From an uncultured Oleiphilus sp. (GTDB taxonomy: Bacteria > Pseudomonadota > Gammaproteobacteria > Pseudomonadales > Oleiphilaceae), in the NCBI GenBank assembly GCA_913020495.1, contig CAJWBJ010000010.1, positions 1 to 55,133 of the forward strand: a stretch of 55,133 nt of DNA, given 5' to 3'. A program made the translations under genes and the position numbers. Below the pieces are notes generated by a model. That model did not search any database, had not been told where the DNA came from, and worked only from the letters and a program-made list of their open reading frames with translations. Positions 1-8,432 of this stretch are shown piece after piece (positions within the stretch are counted from its first letter, which is position 1; each line of letters starts with the position of its first letter).

Positions 1-84
1 TATCGTTATAAGTTTTTCCTTATTGGTGTGCTTATTTTATTAGTCTTAACGTTATGGTTAATACTTAAATTCATTGGTCTGTGA
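1..84 (+). CDS. C-terminal end of a membrane protein (partial)
   Basis: An open frame enters the window at its first base and ends at a TGA at 82-84. The 27 visible residues start YRYKFF and form one strongly hydrophobic stretch rich in Leu and Ile, which reads as a terminal transmembrane helix. The family cannot be told from this tail. It lies 48 bp upstream of the next membrane-protein gene on the same strand, so the two may be cotranscribed. It could also be a chance open frame, but the compact hydrophobic composition argues for a real C-terminus. Confidence 0.5.
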   Translation, partial: YRYKFFLIGVLILLVLTLWLILKFIGL

Positions 85-132
85 TTGATTTAAATATTTT
101 TTCCTCATTCAATTTAATCGAGGTCGTTACTT

Positions 133-570
133 ATGTTCCCTAAATTAATTATTACTTTTGGCGTGATACTTTACGCTATTGTCGTACCTATCTTGGAAAT
201 TAACGCTACGCATGTATTTAATTTAGATTGGACGCCCCATGTGCGTATTCATGAGGTTTGGCAATTACTTACAAATTCAAGTTTAGGCATTTTATGTTTG
301 TGGCTTACTTGGAACCAAGGAAAATTAATATTGAGTGCAGTCGTTAGTCTAATGATTACTGGTGGCTTCTTGGTCGCATTTACTTTGCAAGATACATATG
401 GCGGTTCGATGCAGCATTTGGATGGTAGTGAAAAAACCTTATTTGGATTTAATCTTGGCGTGGTTGGATTCGGCTTGGTCGCTACTTTACTTAGCGTGGT
501 TCTTTTTCTAGAGTGTCGAAAATTAAGATCATGTGCTCTTGATCTTGAATATAGAGCACAAAAATACTGA
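133..570 (+). CDS. Small four-helix integral membrane protein, function unknown
   Basis: The protein has 145 residues and about four hydrophobic segments (roughly residues 3-22, 48-62, 66-84 and 105-125), so it is an inner-membrane protein with little soluble mass. A conserved-looking stretch after helix 1 (THVFNLDWTPHVRIHE) resembles the HLFNP-W-PHARFHE pattern I associate with small uncharacterised bacterial membrane proteins; that link is from memory. A GAGG motif lies about 10 bases before the ATG. There is no catalytic signature. The gene is followed by about 480 bp without a convincing gene. No function is proposed. Confidence 0.75.
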   Translation: MFPKLIITFGVILYAIVVPILEINATHVFNLDWTPHVRIHEVWQLLTNSSLGILCLWLTWNQGKLILSAVVSLMITGGFLVAFTLQDTYGGSMQHLDGSEKTLFGFNLGVVGFGLVATLLSVVLFLECRKLRSCALDLEYRAQKY

Positions 571-901
571 TACTAACGCTCGTAAGAATAATTTTGTTTT
601 GTATTTTTGCCAAGACCGTCCCCACTTTCGAACCGTTTTACTTGTGCTCCACAAACTCGATTTTTCAATGCGCTCAAAAGGAACGGTTTGGCTATTCTGT
701 TGGCAGTTTTCTGAGGGTCTAAAAGGTAACACTTCATTGCTCTGAATCAGCTGCATATCATAACCCAAGGAGTGATCGCTTTAACTCCAGCCTGTGTGAA
801 AACTCAATCTTAATTGGCGCTATTAGCAGCGAGCAACAGAAGCCTTCCTAACCTAAAAATAGGCTAATTTAGGGTGTCCATCAAATTGGGGTAAGACCAA
901 A

Positions 902-999
902 CTGCAGAAATATGGAGGTTAAAACTTTACGTATTAAAAACTAATTATAAAACGGATAACTGATGTTTTTAAAGTGACTGCTATAACCTCCCAATGCAG
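902..999. repeat. Imperfect inverted repeat, possible decayed mobile fragment
   Basis: GGAGGTTA at 914-921 is matched by TAACCTCC at 984-991. Outside these, CTGCA at 902-906 pairs with TGCAG at 995-999. The arms face each other across about 60 bp of AT-rich DNA. This could be the ends of a small non-coding element or a chance fold. Confidence 0.3.
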
Positions 1000-1019
1000 C
1001 CACAAATACAAAATCAAGG

Positions 1020-1037
1020 AAAAGGGCTTTGCCCCCT
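1020..1037 (-). terminator. Possible weak terminator of the SRPBCC gene
   Basis: Read on the minus strand, GGGC-AAA-GCCC is followed by TTTTCC, 11 bases beyond the stop of the SRPBCC gene. The stem is short (4-5 bp), so this is tentative. Confidence 0.35.
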
Positions 1038-1047
1038 GTAACTTAAA

Positions 1048-1548
1048 TTACTTATAAGATTTAAAAATTTCTGAATAATTATGCGAATTCACTGTACCCC
1101 CTGTTTCTATGTAGTACTTCAAGCCAAAAAGGTGTTGAATGAGACCTTTCCCTAATTGACCTCTCATCAAATATTTCATAAACCCTGGTGAAAATAAAAC
1201 AAAAGAAGTCATCTTTACTTCCGTCACTTCGTCGCCAGTCATATTTCCAATTGAAGACAGCTCATACCTGGCAGACATTCCTTTTATAAATGGGAGGTTA
1301 TGCTTAGTCACGACAACGGTAAAGTGATTGTTTTCATCCATTTCAGTTATCTTTTCATCGAGAGATAACTTGTCATTAAACTGGCAATGCCTTTCACAAT
1401 TCAATTCGCCTCTTGTTGCATTGTGCATATAGTTTGAGGATACCATTCCTGGATTATGTACATGTATATCACCATACTGAGCAAACAGAACCTCCCATGT
1501 TTTTTCTTTTGTGGCATTAATTACTACTCTAAATTCTGACTTGTTCAT
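1048..1548 (-). CDS. SRPBCC (START-like) small-molecule-binding family protein
   Basis: The start is placed at the internal ATG giving MNKSEFRVV: AGAGGT lies about 10 bases upstream, and typical SRPBCC proteins begin with such a first beta strand. An open frame continues 15 codons further upstream but has no family resemblance there. The 166-residue product opens with the usual ATKEKTWEVLF helix after strand 1 and continues with alternating strands (MVSSNYM, GELNCER) and a C-terminal long helix (LIQHLFGLKYYIETG). This fold forms a deep hydrophobic cavity used by polyketide cyclases, START proteins and many uncharacterised proteins. Neither ligand nor enzymatic activity can be read from the sequence. 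It is probably cytoplasmic, as no signal peptide is seen. Confidence 0.7.
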   Translation of the reverse strand: MNKSEFRVVINATKEKTWEVLFAQYGDIHVHNPGMVSSNYMHNATRGELNCERHCQFNDKLSLDEKITEMDENNHFTVVVTKHNLPFIKGMSARYELSSIGNMTGDEVTEVKMTSFVLFSPGFMKYLMRGQLGKGLIQHLFGLKYYIETGGTVNSHNYSEIFKSYK

Positions 1549-1636
1549 TTTATATTTACCTCTTATAACACGGGCACATAAGTCCCGCATCAAGCGCTCG
1601 TTTTTGCCTCGTTATGACTGCGCCTATCTAATCATT

Positions 1637-1998
1637 TCACTTAGAAAAAGCTATTTTATTCCTACCTAAAGCTCTCACATACGCAGAAAAACGAGGTCCT
1701 CATTAATTTGGCTCGCCCTCACAGCTGCCGCCGAATTCAATAGCCTTTTTATGAGTTCTTTTTACTTCGTCGATAGATCCATCACCAAAACCAAACATGG
1801 TTCCATTCCCATTAGTTTCAGGCTCCTTATTAAAGGATATAGATACTGCAAATGCGGAGTCTATATCTTCACCCTGCAAGAATTTCATTCTTCCGTTGAT
1901 GAAACTTAACCAAGTTCTGTTTGTTCGAAAAGTGAGTCATAAAATTCAGTCGAAGCCTTCAAGTTATTTGTCCCAATAACGAAATAGTTCATTTTCAT
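1637..1998 (-). pseudogene. Decayed VOC (glyoxalase/bleomycin-resistance-like) gene
   Basis: A strong ribosome site (GGAGG) precedes an ATG at 1998. The frame reads MKMNYFVIGTNNLKAS followed by EFYDSLF, a typical VOC first strand and helix, but stops at a TAA near 1910. Shifting frame at about 1918 restores the expected continuation (RTWLSFINGRMKFLQG, then VSISF and GNGTMFGFGDGS), which runs to GEPN and then hits TAA TGA at 1700-1705. The same frame beyond these stops still reads GPRFSAYVRALGRNKIAFSK, the usual VOC C-terminus. So one frameshift and two in-frame stops inactivate it. An intact 61-codon fragment (1703-1888) is therefore a remnant and not a gene. Confidence 0.85.
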
Positions 1999-2429
1999 AA
2001 TTTAATACCTCCTACTCAAATGCAGGCAGATTATATATTCACACTACTGACAGCGTTATGTCAGTAGCGTTATGTCAGTAGCATTATGATAATTGGGGGT
2101 AAGAGTCAATTTTTTGTGCCAGTTAGCTTTGTGCTATGGGCTCAAAGCAAGCCTCACAACACGGGAAATCCGAAGGGTTTACTTGTCAAAATGTGCCAAT
2201 TGACATCAGGTGATTAAGATTATTCTTCTATCTAAATAATTTAGTTGGCACCAAACGGTACGTTTTTAATGTCTGCATGGACCAGTTGAACTCACCTTTA
2301 ATAAGCCGACAATATTTTACCGGAGGCAACTTCATCCTGCGAGATCAACTGATCGCGCAACACTTATTCTTGGAAATAAGGTGGAGTGACTATGTAGTGG
2401 AAGCTCAGAATACTGAAAAATCCAATTAG
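1999..2429. other. Non-coding stretch of about 430 bp
   Basis: No gene is recognised. It contains the promoter side of the VOC pseudogene, a short tandem repeat at 2053-2088, and about 330 bp with scattered stops in all frames. It may be eroded coding DNA, in keeping with the neighbouring pseudogene. Confidence 0.5.
2053..2088. repeat. 14-bp tandem repeat
   Basis: The unit GCGTTATGTCAGTA occurs at 2053-2066 and 2067-2080, followed by a partial third copy GCATTATG. It lies upstream of the VOC pseudogene, outside its ribosome site. The units could be spaced binding sites or a slippage product. Confidence 0.8.
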
Positions 2430-4682
2430 TTAGTAAGAAATTATTTCGCAAGTCGATTCACGATTACTCAGTTTGCTTTCCAGGTCAGCCACATGAAGTG
2501 GTTTGGAGTAGTAAAATCCTTGAATTACATTGCAACCAAAGCTAGCGAGTATATCGAGCTGTTCTTTGGTCTCAACCCCTTCAGCCAGTACCTGATATCC
2601 GAGTGCTGAACCCATATCCACAATTATTTTGGCAATGGCGCTGTCTTTGTTATTGACCGCTAAGTCGCGGATAAATGCACGGTCAATCTTCAGTTTATCA
2701 ACAGGCATTAGCTTAAGGTATTCCAACGAGCTATAGCCGGTGCCAAAGTCATCCAGCGCGAGATTAAATCCCGCATTGGCTAGCTGTTTGAGGATGGCGA
2801 TACCCTTGTCGGGATTATCCAGCACCGAGGTTTCGGTAACTTCGAGTTCAATCTGGCGTGAACTGAGCCCTTGCCGCGCCAGTTTTGCGAGTAAGTCTTC
2901 CGTAAATCCAGGTTTAAGCAACTGTTTAGGAGATATGTTGATACTGACTTTACCAAACTCAAGCCCTATTTCATTCCAGTGTTTAATCTGTTTGATCACC
3001 GTATCAATTACAAAATCTCCTAGTAATATGATTAGGGCTGAGTCTTCCGCAATGGGAATAAACTCCCCCGGTGATACAGTTCTTCCCAGTTCTTTAGAAT
3101 TCCAGCGAATTAGCGCTTCCAGAGAGACTATTCGCCGCTTCTCATAATCATATTGTGGCTGGTACTGCATGTAGAATTCATTGTTACCGATGGCGCTTTT
3201 CATAGCGCTAGTGATGATCAACTCTCCGCCTAGTCGTTGATTCATACTAGGTGAAAAAATGCCACAACTGGAAATACCACTTCGACTTTCGTTAGCAATC
3301 ACAGTAAATGCATTGTCGATTAAGTCATCGATATCCACGCCTTGATCAGGAAAACAGCATGCCCCGATACTAAAGGTACAGTGAATTTGGCGCTGGTTAA
3401 CTTTATAAGGGGCAGAGAGTTTGTCTGCCATGGATTGCAACCAGCGTAACATGACTCGATCGTTGGTATCTTGCTCCCAATTCACATAAGCGATGAAGCG
3501 GCTTTCTGAAAATTGACCAAGTAGTGATCGATGAATCAGTAGTGATTCTAAGCGCATCTTGATCTGGTTAAGAAGCTGGATAACTTCGTTCTGAGAATAG
3601 GCAGCCGTCAAGTAGTTGAAATGGTCCATACTGACAATAGCTAGCATTCCTGGCGACTTTCTAGTCAAAAAGCTATCGGTAGCTTGTTGCTTGAAACTCT
3701 TCTTGTTGGGAAGGTTGGTGTTTGTGTCACGCTCCAGCCAGTCGATAAGTGGTGAGAATATTTTCCGATTAGAGAAGACGAACAGCATCATAATCAGCAA
3801 AAAGATCAGGAGAAAATGGGTCAGTAGCGAAATTGTTTCGTTTACCAACACATCACTTAATTGCGTTTTTTCAGCTGCCACTATTAAACGCCATTTTGTA
3901 TTTGCAATATTCGCTAAGGAGTACAGATAGCCATCCCCTTCAACGATACGACCTTCCGATAGCTGCTGCATGTCCTGACTAGCAATATCTTCCAACTCAA
4001 AAATTGATTTGCCAACCTGAAGTTCGGTTGGATGGACCAGAATTGTTCCTTTGTCATCAATCAGGAAAGCAAAGCCATCGTAGTCGAGTTTCATACCTAG
4101 AATAGTTTTTTGAACGTAGCCCAGTGTAACTTCACCGACCACCACCCCCATAAATTTCTGCGACTTTATTATAGGGGCTGTCGCCGCGATATAGGTATTA
4201 GCACCTTCTTCTGCACCAATGTGTGGCGGAGTAATGGTCGGTATCATCGCCTGTTTACTGGCCTGGTACCAAGGGCGAATTCGCGGATCATAACTTGGCG
4301 GCACCTCCCAATCATTGACCTTGTAATAACCATCCTCTTCCAGAGCGAAAGCGAGATAATCAAACTGACGAGATTTTTTTACCTGATTTAGATAAAACTC
4401 ATAAAGTTCATTGCCACGTATGAGTGTAGAACTGTTGGCTAGGGTATCGGCAAAAGCCTCAACCAAAGACAGATTATTTTCCAGCCACGACGTAAGTTTA
4501 TTCGAAGTGGTAGTCGCCTTAATCTGTTGTTCATTCTGTACAGCATCATGCAAATTCGCTTTTACGTGGAAGTACGCCACGGTAGTAGACGCCAACAAAC
4601 CTAGCGCTAGCAGTGCGATTATATTGTATGTTAGTTTGCTTTTATTGCTTAATTTCAAAATATTGATACGCTGGATATTCAT
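2430..4682 (-). CDS. Membrane c-di-GMP phosphodiesterase: dCache sensor, degenerate GGDEF, EAL
   Basis: The product (750 residues from the ATG at 4682, MNIQRINILK) breaks down cyclic di-GMP in response to an outside signal. An N-terminal helix (about 18-38) and a second one (about 290-310, rich in Leu, Ile and Met) bracket a periplasmic dCache domain carrying YDPRIRPWY. The GGDEF domain (about 315-475) is degenerate: the signature is replaced by FSESRF, so it should not make c-di-GMP. The EAL domain (about 490-735) keeps EALIRW, the Asn of NISPKQL, ELEVTE, DDFGTGYSS, the Lys of KLKID and EGVET, so hydrolysis is expected. An upstream GTG (4787) would overlap the chemoreceptor gene, has no ribosome site and adds no family sequence, so I prefer the ATG. 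It lies 46 bp downstream of the chemoreceptor and is likely cotranscribed. Confidence 0.9.
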   Translation of the reverse strand: MNIQRINILKLSNKSKLTYNIIALLALGLLASTTVAYFHVKANLHDAVQNEQQIKATTTSNKLTSWLENNLSLVEAFADTLANSSTLIRGNELYEFYLNQVKKSRQFDYLAFALEEDGYYKVNDWEVPPSYDPRIRPWYQASKQAMIPTITPPHIGAEEGANTYIAATAPIIKSQKFMGVVVGEVTLGYVQKTILGMKLDYDGFAFLIDDKGTILVHPTELQVGKSIFELEDIASQDMQQLSEGRIVEGDGYLYSLANIANTKWRLIVAAEKTQLSDVLVNETISLLTHFLLIFLLIMMLFVFSNRKIFSPLIDWLERDTNTNLPNKKSFKQQATDSFLTRKSPGMLAIVSMDHFNYLTAAYSQNEVIQLLNQIKMRLESLLIHRSLLGQFSESRFIAYVNWEQDTNDRVMLRWLQSMADKLSAPYKVNQRQIHCTFSIGACCFPDQGVDIDDLIDNAFTVIANESRSGISSCGIFSPSMNQRLGGELIITSAMKSAIGNNEFYMQYQPQYDYEKRRIVSLEALIRWNSKELGRTVSPGEFIPIAEDSALIILLGDFVIDTVIKQIKHWNEIGLEFGKVSINISPKQLLKPGFTEDLLAKLARQGLSSRQIELEVTETSVLDNPDKGIAILKQLANAGFNLALDDFGTGYSSLEYLKLMPVDKLKIDRAFIRDLAVNNKDSAIAKIIVDMGSALGYQVLAEGVETKEQLDILASFGCNVIQGFYYSKPLHVADLESKLSNRESTCEIISY

Positions 4683-4728
4683 AGAACAGGACTGCCCTGA
4701 TTGAGCTCTGGAGTGATCTCCATAAGAC

Positions 4729-6285
4729 TTAACTTGATGATGGCTTTGGCATGAAGGTATTAGAGAGGTTTGCAATATCCTCGACACGTTGATGCAACAT
4801 TGTCATGTGTTCAATCACAGCTTCAGTTTGCTGCCAGTTTTGTTTTGATGCCTGATTGATCTCCAGCATATTATTGCTTACGTCCCGTGTAACAACCTCC
4901 TGTTCCTCGGCGGCCGTTGCTATTTGCGTTACCAAATTGGCGATCTGCTCGACTTTTTGATAAACGGTGTCAATTGCCTGATCTGACTGTTCTGCCGCAT
5001 TAACACAAGCGTTGGCATTGTCCTTATTCTGCTCCATTAATACAGCCCAGTTGTTAATGGTCTCCAGCATGGCCATTAAGCTGGTTTGAATCTGTTTAGA
5101 AGACTCCTGAGTTCTAAACGAAAGATTACGCACTTCTTCCGCAACAACGGCAAAGCCTCGGCCATTCTCACCTGCACGCGCCGCTTCGATAGCCGCATTT
5201 AATGCCAGCAAGTTGGTCTGGTCTGCGATTGATTGAATATCGGTCATCAATCCCTCAATATTTCTTGCTTCCTGACTAAGATTGTCTGCCGAAGCCGCAG
5301 CCTCACCGACCTCTTTTGCCAACGTACGAATATGTTTTGCTGTCTGTTCTATATCGCCTCTTGCTTGCTTACACTGCTCCTGAGTAACATTGACTTCTTC
5401 TGCAGCAGTAACAGTATTCTGAGCAATTTCTAAACTTGCGGTCGACATTTGATTAATTGCCACGTTTATCTGCATCATTTCCTGATTTTGAAGTTCAATA
5501 TTGTATCGGCTCGCCTCCATTCCTTCCTGTACCCGTCTAACAATTCGGGTTAAAGGAATGGTTGAATCACTGGTTCGTTCGAGAATAGCTTTGATTTTTG
5601 CTTTTAGCATTCCCAAGTTAAAATCAAACACACTGGCAGTGCCTTTACCCCATAAAATGTACCGACTAATACTATCGAAAGTGCTTTGCATCTTTTGGGC
5701 GCGCTGTGCCATAGGAACAATATCCTGCCAGAAAATGGCGATCGGGGTCATTGCTGAAAGCGCCGTAATAATAGATGCCAGCAAACCGCCCTTTATAAAT
5801 ATAATCCCCTGTGCTATCAGTGTGATTATAATTAACAGGATAAACTTGTGTCGGCGGCTGAACTCAAATAATACCCATTTACTGTTTTTGTTAAGAGCTT
5901 GATAAACCTTTTCTGCTCGTTCTGACAGATCGGCGTTGGACACTCGGCAGACACATTGAAAACCAATTATTCTGCCTTCGTTATATTGTGGAGTGACAAA
6001 GGTATCAAGCCAATAACTCATACCGTCACTATTCTTATTTTTAATTAACCCCTGCCAGGAGTAGCCCTTATTTAACCACTGCCACAATTCATCATAAATA
6101 AGGGTTGGCATATCTTCATGCCTAAGAAAATCATAATCTTTGCCTAAGATATTATCTCGCTCATGGCCACAAAGTTGACAAAAGTCATCATTTACATATG
6201 TAAATTTTCCATGTTTATCGAAGACAAAGACAAGTTTTTCATGATACGTATTTTTTGGTTTAGGAACAGGAATAAAAGCTGACAC
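4729..6285 (-). CDS. Aer-like chemoreceptor with N-terminal PAS domain
   Basis: The product (518 residues) is a methyl-accepting chemotaxis protein. Residues about 15-120 form a cytoplasmic PAS domain ([16 protein letters not shown], then GFQCVCRV) as in the aerotaxis receptor Aer, which binds FAD and senses redox state. A hydrophobic hairpin follows (about 148-190). The rest is the coiled-coil signalling domain; the hairpin tip is recognisable at [20 protein letters not shown], the CheA/CheW contact site. There is no periplasmic domain, which fits internal redox or energy sensing. The start is a GTG preceded by AAGAG. It is followed closely by the c-di-GMP phosphodiesterase, so motility steering and c-di-GMP turnover may be controlled together. 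Confidence 0.9.
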   Translation of the reverse strand: MSAFIPVPKPKNTYHEKLVFVFDKHGKFTYVNDDFCQLCGHERDNILGKDYDFLRHEDMPTLIYDELWQWLNKGYSWQGLIKNKNSDGMSYWLDTFVTPQYNEGRIIGFQCVCRVSNADLSERAEKVYQALNKNSKWVLFEFSRRHKFILLIIITLIAQGIIFIKGGLLASIITALSAMTPIAIFWQDIVPMAQRAQKMQSTFDSISRYILWGKGTASVFDFNLGMLKAKIKAILERTSDSTIPLTRIVRRVQEGMEASRYNIELQNQEMMQINVAINQMSTASLEIAQNTVTAAEEVNVTQEQCKQARGDIEQTAKHIRTLAKEVGEAAASADNLSQEARNIEGLMTDIQSIADQTNLLALNAAIEAARAGENGRGFAVVAEEVRNLSFRTQESSKQIQTSLMAMLETINNWAVLMEQNKDNANACVNAAEQSDQAIDTVYQKVEQIANLVTQIATAAEEQEVVTRDVSNNMLEINQASKQNWQQTEAVIEHMTMLHQRVEDIANLSNTFMPKPSSS

Positions 6286-6769
6286 TGCTATTAAAATCTC
6301 TTGCTTGTTAGCTACTGGTGTCTTCCTTCACTCCAGCATCTTAGAATTGAAAAATCATATGAGGCTAAGGAGAAAGAATTGTACGCATTATTCCTGGTTA
6401 ATAAATGATGTGGGTCAATAATGTCCGACTAAATAAAGTATTCAAGCTATGCGCTATTTGTAACGAGGACCTGACCAGCCACCAATACGGGCTAAGACCA
6501 AAGTGTCAGAAGCAGACATAAGCTAATTAGGTTTGGTGCTCTTAAAAGCCGATCAACTAGTCTGGTAAAGCTTAAAATTTCACGTCTATTTAGGTGCCTA
6601 TAGCGGACTCGATGAATGCCGCAAAATATTACTTCTGCTCTGATAGTTTTCTTATGTTGCATTCAAGCGAGTCTGACCCTGCTGGTTTGTTTTACTACTC
6701 ATACCTGCTCCTCCAATGACTAAGTAATAGATCGGAGTTTTCTGTAATTAACGGGGCAGTTCACAGCAT
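6286..6769. other. Intergenic stretch of about 480 bp
   Basis: No open frame with family resemblance is seen. The first 100 bases upstream of the chemoreceptor start are AT-rich and probably hold its promoter. The rest has stops in all frames. Confidence 0.5.
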
Positions 6770-7420
6770 TCAATTTACGGGTTTTCTACCTATAGAACTG
6801 GGGCTTTCCGGGGCAGTTACTACCCAAGAAGGAGATTGACGCATACGATCAAAATAGCTATTGAGATGTGGAAATGGTGTCCAATCAAAGGGCACCATCT
6901 CTTTGAAAAATTCCACATGAATCATTGAATAATCAGCAAGCGTTATTGTATCGCCAACCACATACGAACGACCTTTCATGTGGTGATTCAGTACGGTCGC
7001 AAATTTGTTTAGTTGCTCCTTGGCCCATCCAATTATCGCTTTATCACCCTGGGTAGCCATAAAACTGGGCTTGGCGACGGACTCAAGAGAGAGAGTCCCG
7101 AAGGCCTGGTTAAAATGTGCTAGCTCCCAGGATTGCCAGCGAACAATGTCCGCTCTTTGAGCTAAATCTTGCGGAAATAATAAACCATCTCCAGACTTGT
7201 CAGCCAAATATTGAATGATAGCATTTGACTCCCACAAATTGAGTTCTCCATCCACCAACGTCGGCACCATGCCATTAGGGTTTAATGCCGAATAAGGAGC
7301 TTTTTTAGTGTCGCCCTCAAAGAGATCCAGATACTCAATATCTATCTCAATACCGGTATGATGAACCACCGCCAAAACCTTACGTGAATTTGGTGAACCT
7401 ACAATGACATACAATTTCAT
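6770..7420 (-). CDS. Glutathione S-transferase family protein
   Basis: The product (216 residues) has the two-domain GST layout. The thioredoxin-like N-terminal domain (1-80) starts MKLYVIVGSPNSRKV with a Ser/Asn-containing active-site loop, and includes NGMVPTLVDGELNLWESNAI, the glutathione-binding cis-Pro and Glu-Ser motif. The helical C-terminal domain (90-210) carries GDTITLADYSMIH, the N-capping motif with its conserved Asp. It probably conjugates or reduces electrophiles with glutathione in the cytoplasm; the substrate is not evident. A CAGGAG ribosome site precedes the ATG. It is divergent from an HxlR regulator, with two palindromic sites between them, so induction by a toxic electrophile through that regulator is likely (inference). 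Confidence 0.9.
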   Translation of the reverse strand: MKLYVIVGSPNSRKVLAVVHHTGIEIDIEYLDLFEGDTKKAPYSALNPNGMVPTLVDGELNLWESNAIIQYLADKSGDGLLFPQDLAQRADIVRWQSWELAHFNQAFGTLSLESVAKPSFMATQGDKAIIGWAKEQLNKFATVLNHHMKGRSYVVGDTITLADYSMIHVEFFKEMVPFDWTPFPHLNSYFDRMRQSPSWVVTAPESPSSIGRKPVN

Positions 7421-7455
7421 CTTTCATCTCCTGTTGGAAAACGTTTGCATCATTT

Positions 7456-7473
7456 AACTTGTTATTTACAAGT
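7456..7473. promoter_or_regulatory. Candidate HxlR operator, site 1
   Basis: ACTTG-TTATTTA-CAAGT is a perfect 5-bp inverted repeat, embedded in TTAACTTG...CAAGTAA. It lies between the divergent GST and HxlR genes and resembles site 2, which starts 34 bp further right. HxlR dimers commonly bind such spaced palindromes next to their own gene. Confidence 0.6.
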
Positions 7474-7489
7474 AAAACTCTAGTTATTT

Positions 7490-7507
7490 AACTTCTAATT
7501 TGCAAGT
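7490..7507. promoter_or_regulatory. Candidate HxlR operator, site 2
   Basis: AACTTCTAATTTGCAAGT matches site 1 at 13 of 18 positions and keeps the ACTT...AAGT arms. It overlaps a plausible -35 (TTGCAA at 7500-7505) for the HxlR gene, whose -10 would be TAATAT at 7522-7527, so binding here should repress the regulator itself. Confidence 0.55.
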
Positions 7508-7534
7508 GTTTTTTCCTGTGTTAATATCACCCTC

Positions 7535-7948
7535 ATGGTTGATAAAAATACAAAAGCTTGGTCGGGCTGCCCAGTACGCTTTGGCATGAGTCAGTTTGGG
7601 GATAAGTGGAGTTTTCTAATAATTCGTGACTTGATGTTTAAAGGCCGCAAGTACTATCACGAATTCATAGAAGCAGGCGAAGGGATATCCACAAATGTGC
7701 TGGCCACCCGCCTTGCTGATTTGGAAAGTAATGGCATAATTAATAAATCAAGAGACCCAGTCAAGGGTTCACGGTTTATATATACCCTAACTCAGAAAGG
7801 TATTGAACTAATGCCAATGATGTTAGCTATGATGGATTGGGCAGAGAAATTTGATGCCGAGACTGAAGTACCGCAAGAATTTATCAAAAAGCTTCGAAGC
7901 GACCCCAATAAACTTCAACAAGAAATTCTTAAGAATTTACCTAAATAA
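7535..7948 (+). CDS. HxlR-family transcriptional regulator
   Basis: The product (137 residues) is a single winged-helix HxlR domain. It opens with the family pattern GCPVRFGMSQFGDKWSFLIIRDL, where the Cys at about residue 12 is the position used as a redox or electrophile sensor in several HxlR proteins. The recognition helix region is GISTNVLATRLADLESNGII, and the wing is followed by YTLTQKGIELMPMM, the dimerising helix. It is divergent from the glutathione S-transferase gene and probably controls it and itself through the two palindromes at 7456-7507. The ligand is unknown. Confidence 0.88.
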   Translation: MVDKNTKAWSGCPVRFGMSQFGDKWSFLIIRDLMFKGRKYYHEFIEAGEGISTNVLATRLADLESNGIINKSRDPVKGSRFIYTLTQKGIELMPMMLAMMDWAEKFDAETEVPQEFIKKLRSDPNKLQQEILKNLPK

Positions 7949-8432
7949 GTTTGCCCCTTCGGCCATCCGAAACTAAAACCTGCGGTATGTTGATTCATCT
8001 GCAAATCTCGCTTTTTCCTTTAGTAACTAAATGTGGCTGACAGTAAATGGCAAAGCTTGCCTCATGGTGCCAATTATAGACATCGATCGATTTTATTTCT
8101 GACGCTTCAAAGACTATTTAACGAACTAAATTTTCCTAAAAATAACTTCTGGTTAGCAATTCATTGCAGACATCATTTTGCCGATAACATGAGTGTCGTC
8201 AAAGTTGCCTCTGATTAACCTTGCGAAACTCTGGACATTTCAGCCAGTTAGAGATTGGTGATAACTAATGAAAGTGAGCAGGAGCAGACGGTAATATAAC
8301 TCTATTTCGTCAACCCAAAAGGTCAGCTAAGGTTCGTTGCCTGCTACAGTTTTTTCTAAAAAAACCTGTAATGATCAATTAAGGTGAGAAACGGGCTATC
8401 TGCTAGACGCTTAACCAAGCTAGAAAGCTCAA
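7949..8432. other. Intergenic stretch of about 480 bp between convergent genes
   Basis: No gene is supported. A 61-codon frame opening with GTG at 8033 has no ribosome site and no family pattern. An AT-rich imperfect palindrome (ACAG plus six T, then A run plus CCTGT) near 8347-8372 might end transcription from either side but lacks GC pairs. Confidence 0.5.

Larger units (their letters stand above)
571..1047. other. Gene-poor stretch of about 480 bp
   Basis: No convincing gene is visible. Short open frames exist on both strands around 529-768, but they overlap each other and the end of the membrane-protein gene, have no ribosome site and show no recognisable protein pattern. The only structure is an imperfect inverted repeat (902-999) and a short GC hairpin just after the SRPBCC gene. 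Confidence 0.6.

Noticed and set aside
529-768. Overlapping short open frames on both strands (529-768 minus, 533-745 plus)
   Set aside because: No ribosome site, no family pattern, mutual overlap, and overlap with the end of the membrane-protein gene.
1703-1888. 61-codon open frame taken as a gene
   Set aside because: It is the middle fragment of the VOC pseudogene, opened by an internal Met codon and closed by one of the inactivating stops.
6420-6520. Shared short motif with 880-910 (GTAAGACCAAA / CTAAGACCAAA with CAGAA after it)
   Set aside because: About 10-bp similarity in two gene-poor stretches; too short to call a repeat without a genome-wide search.
8033-8218. 61-codon frame starting with GTG
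   Set aside because: No ribosome site and no recognisable protein; likely chance.
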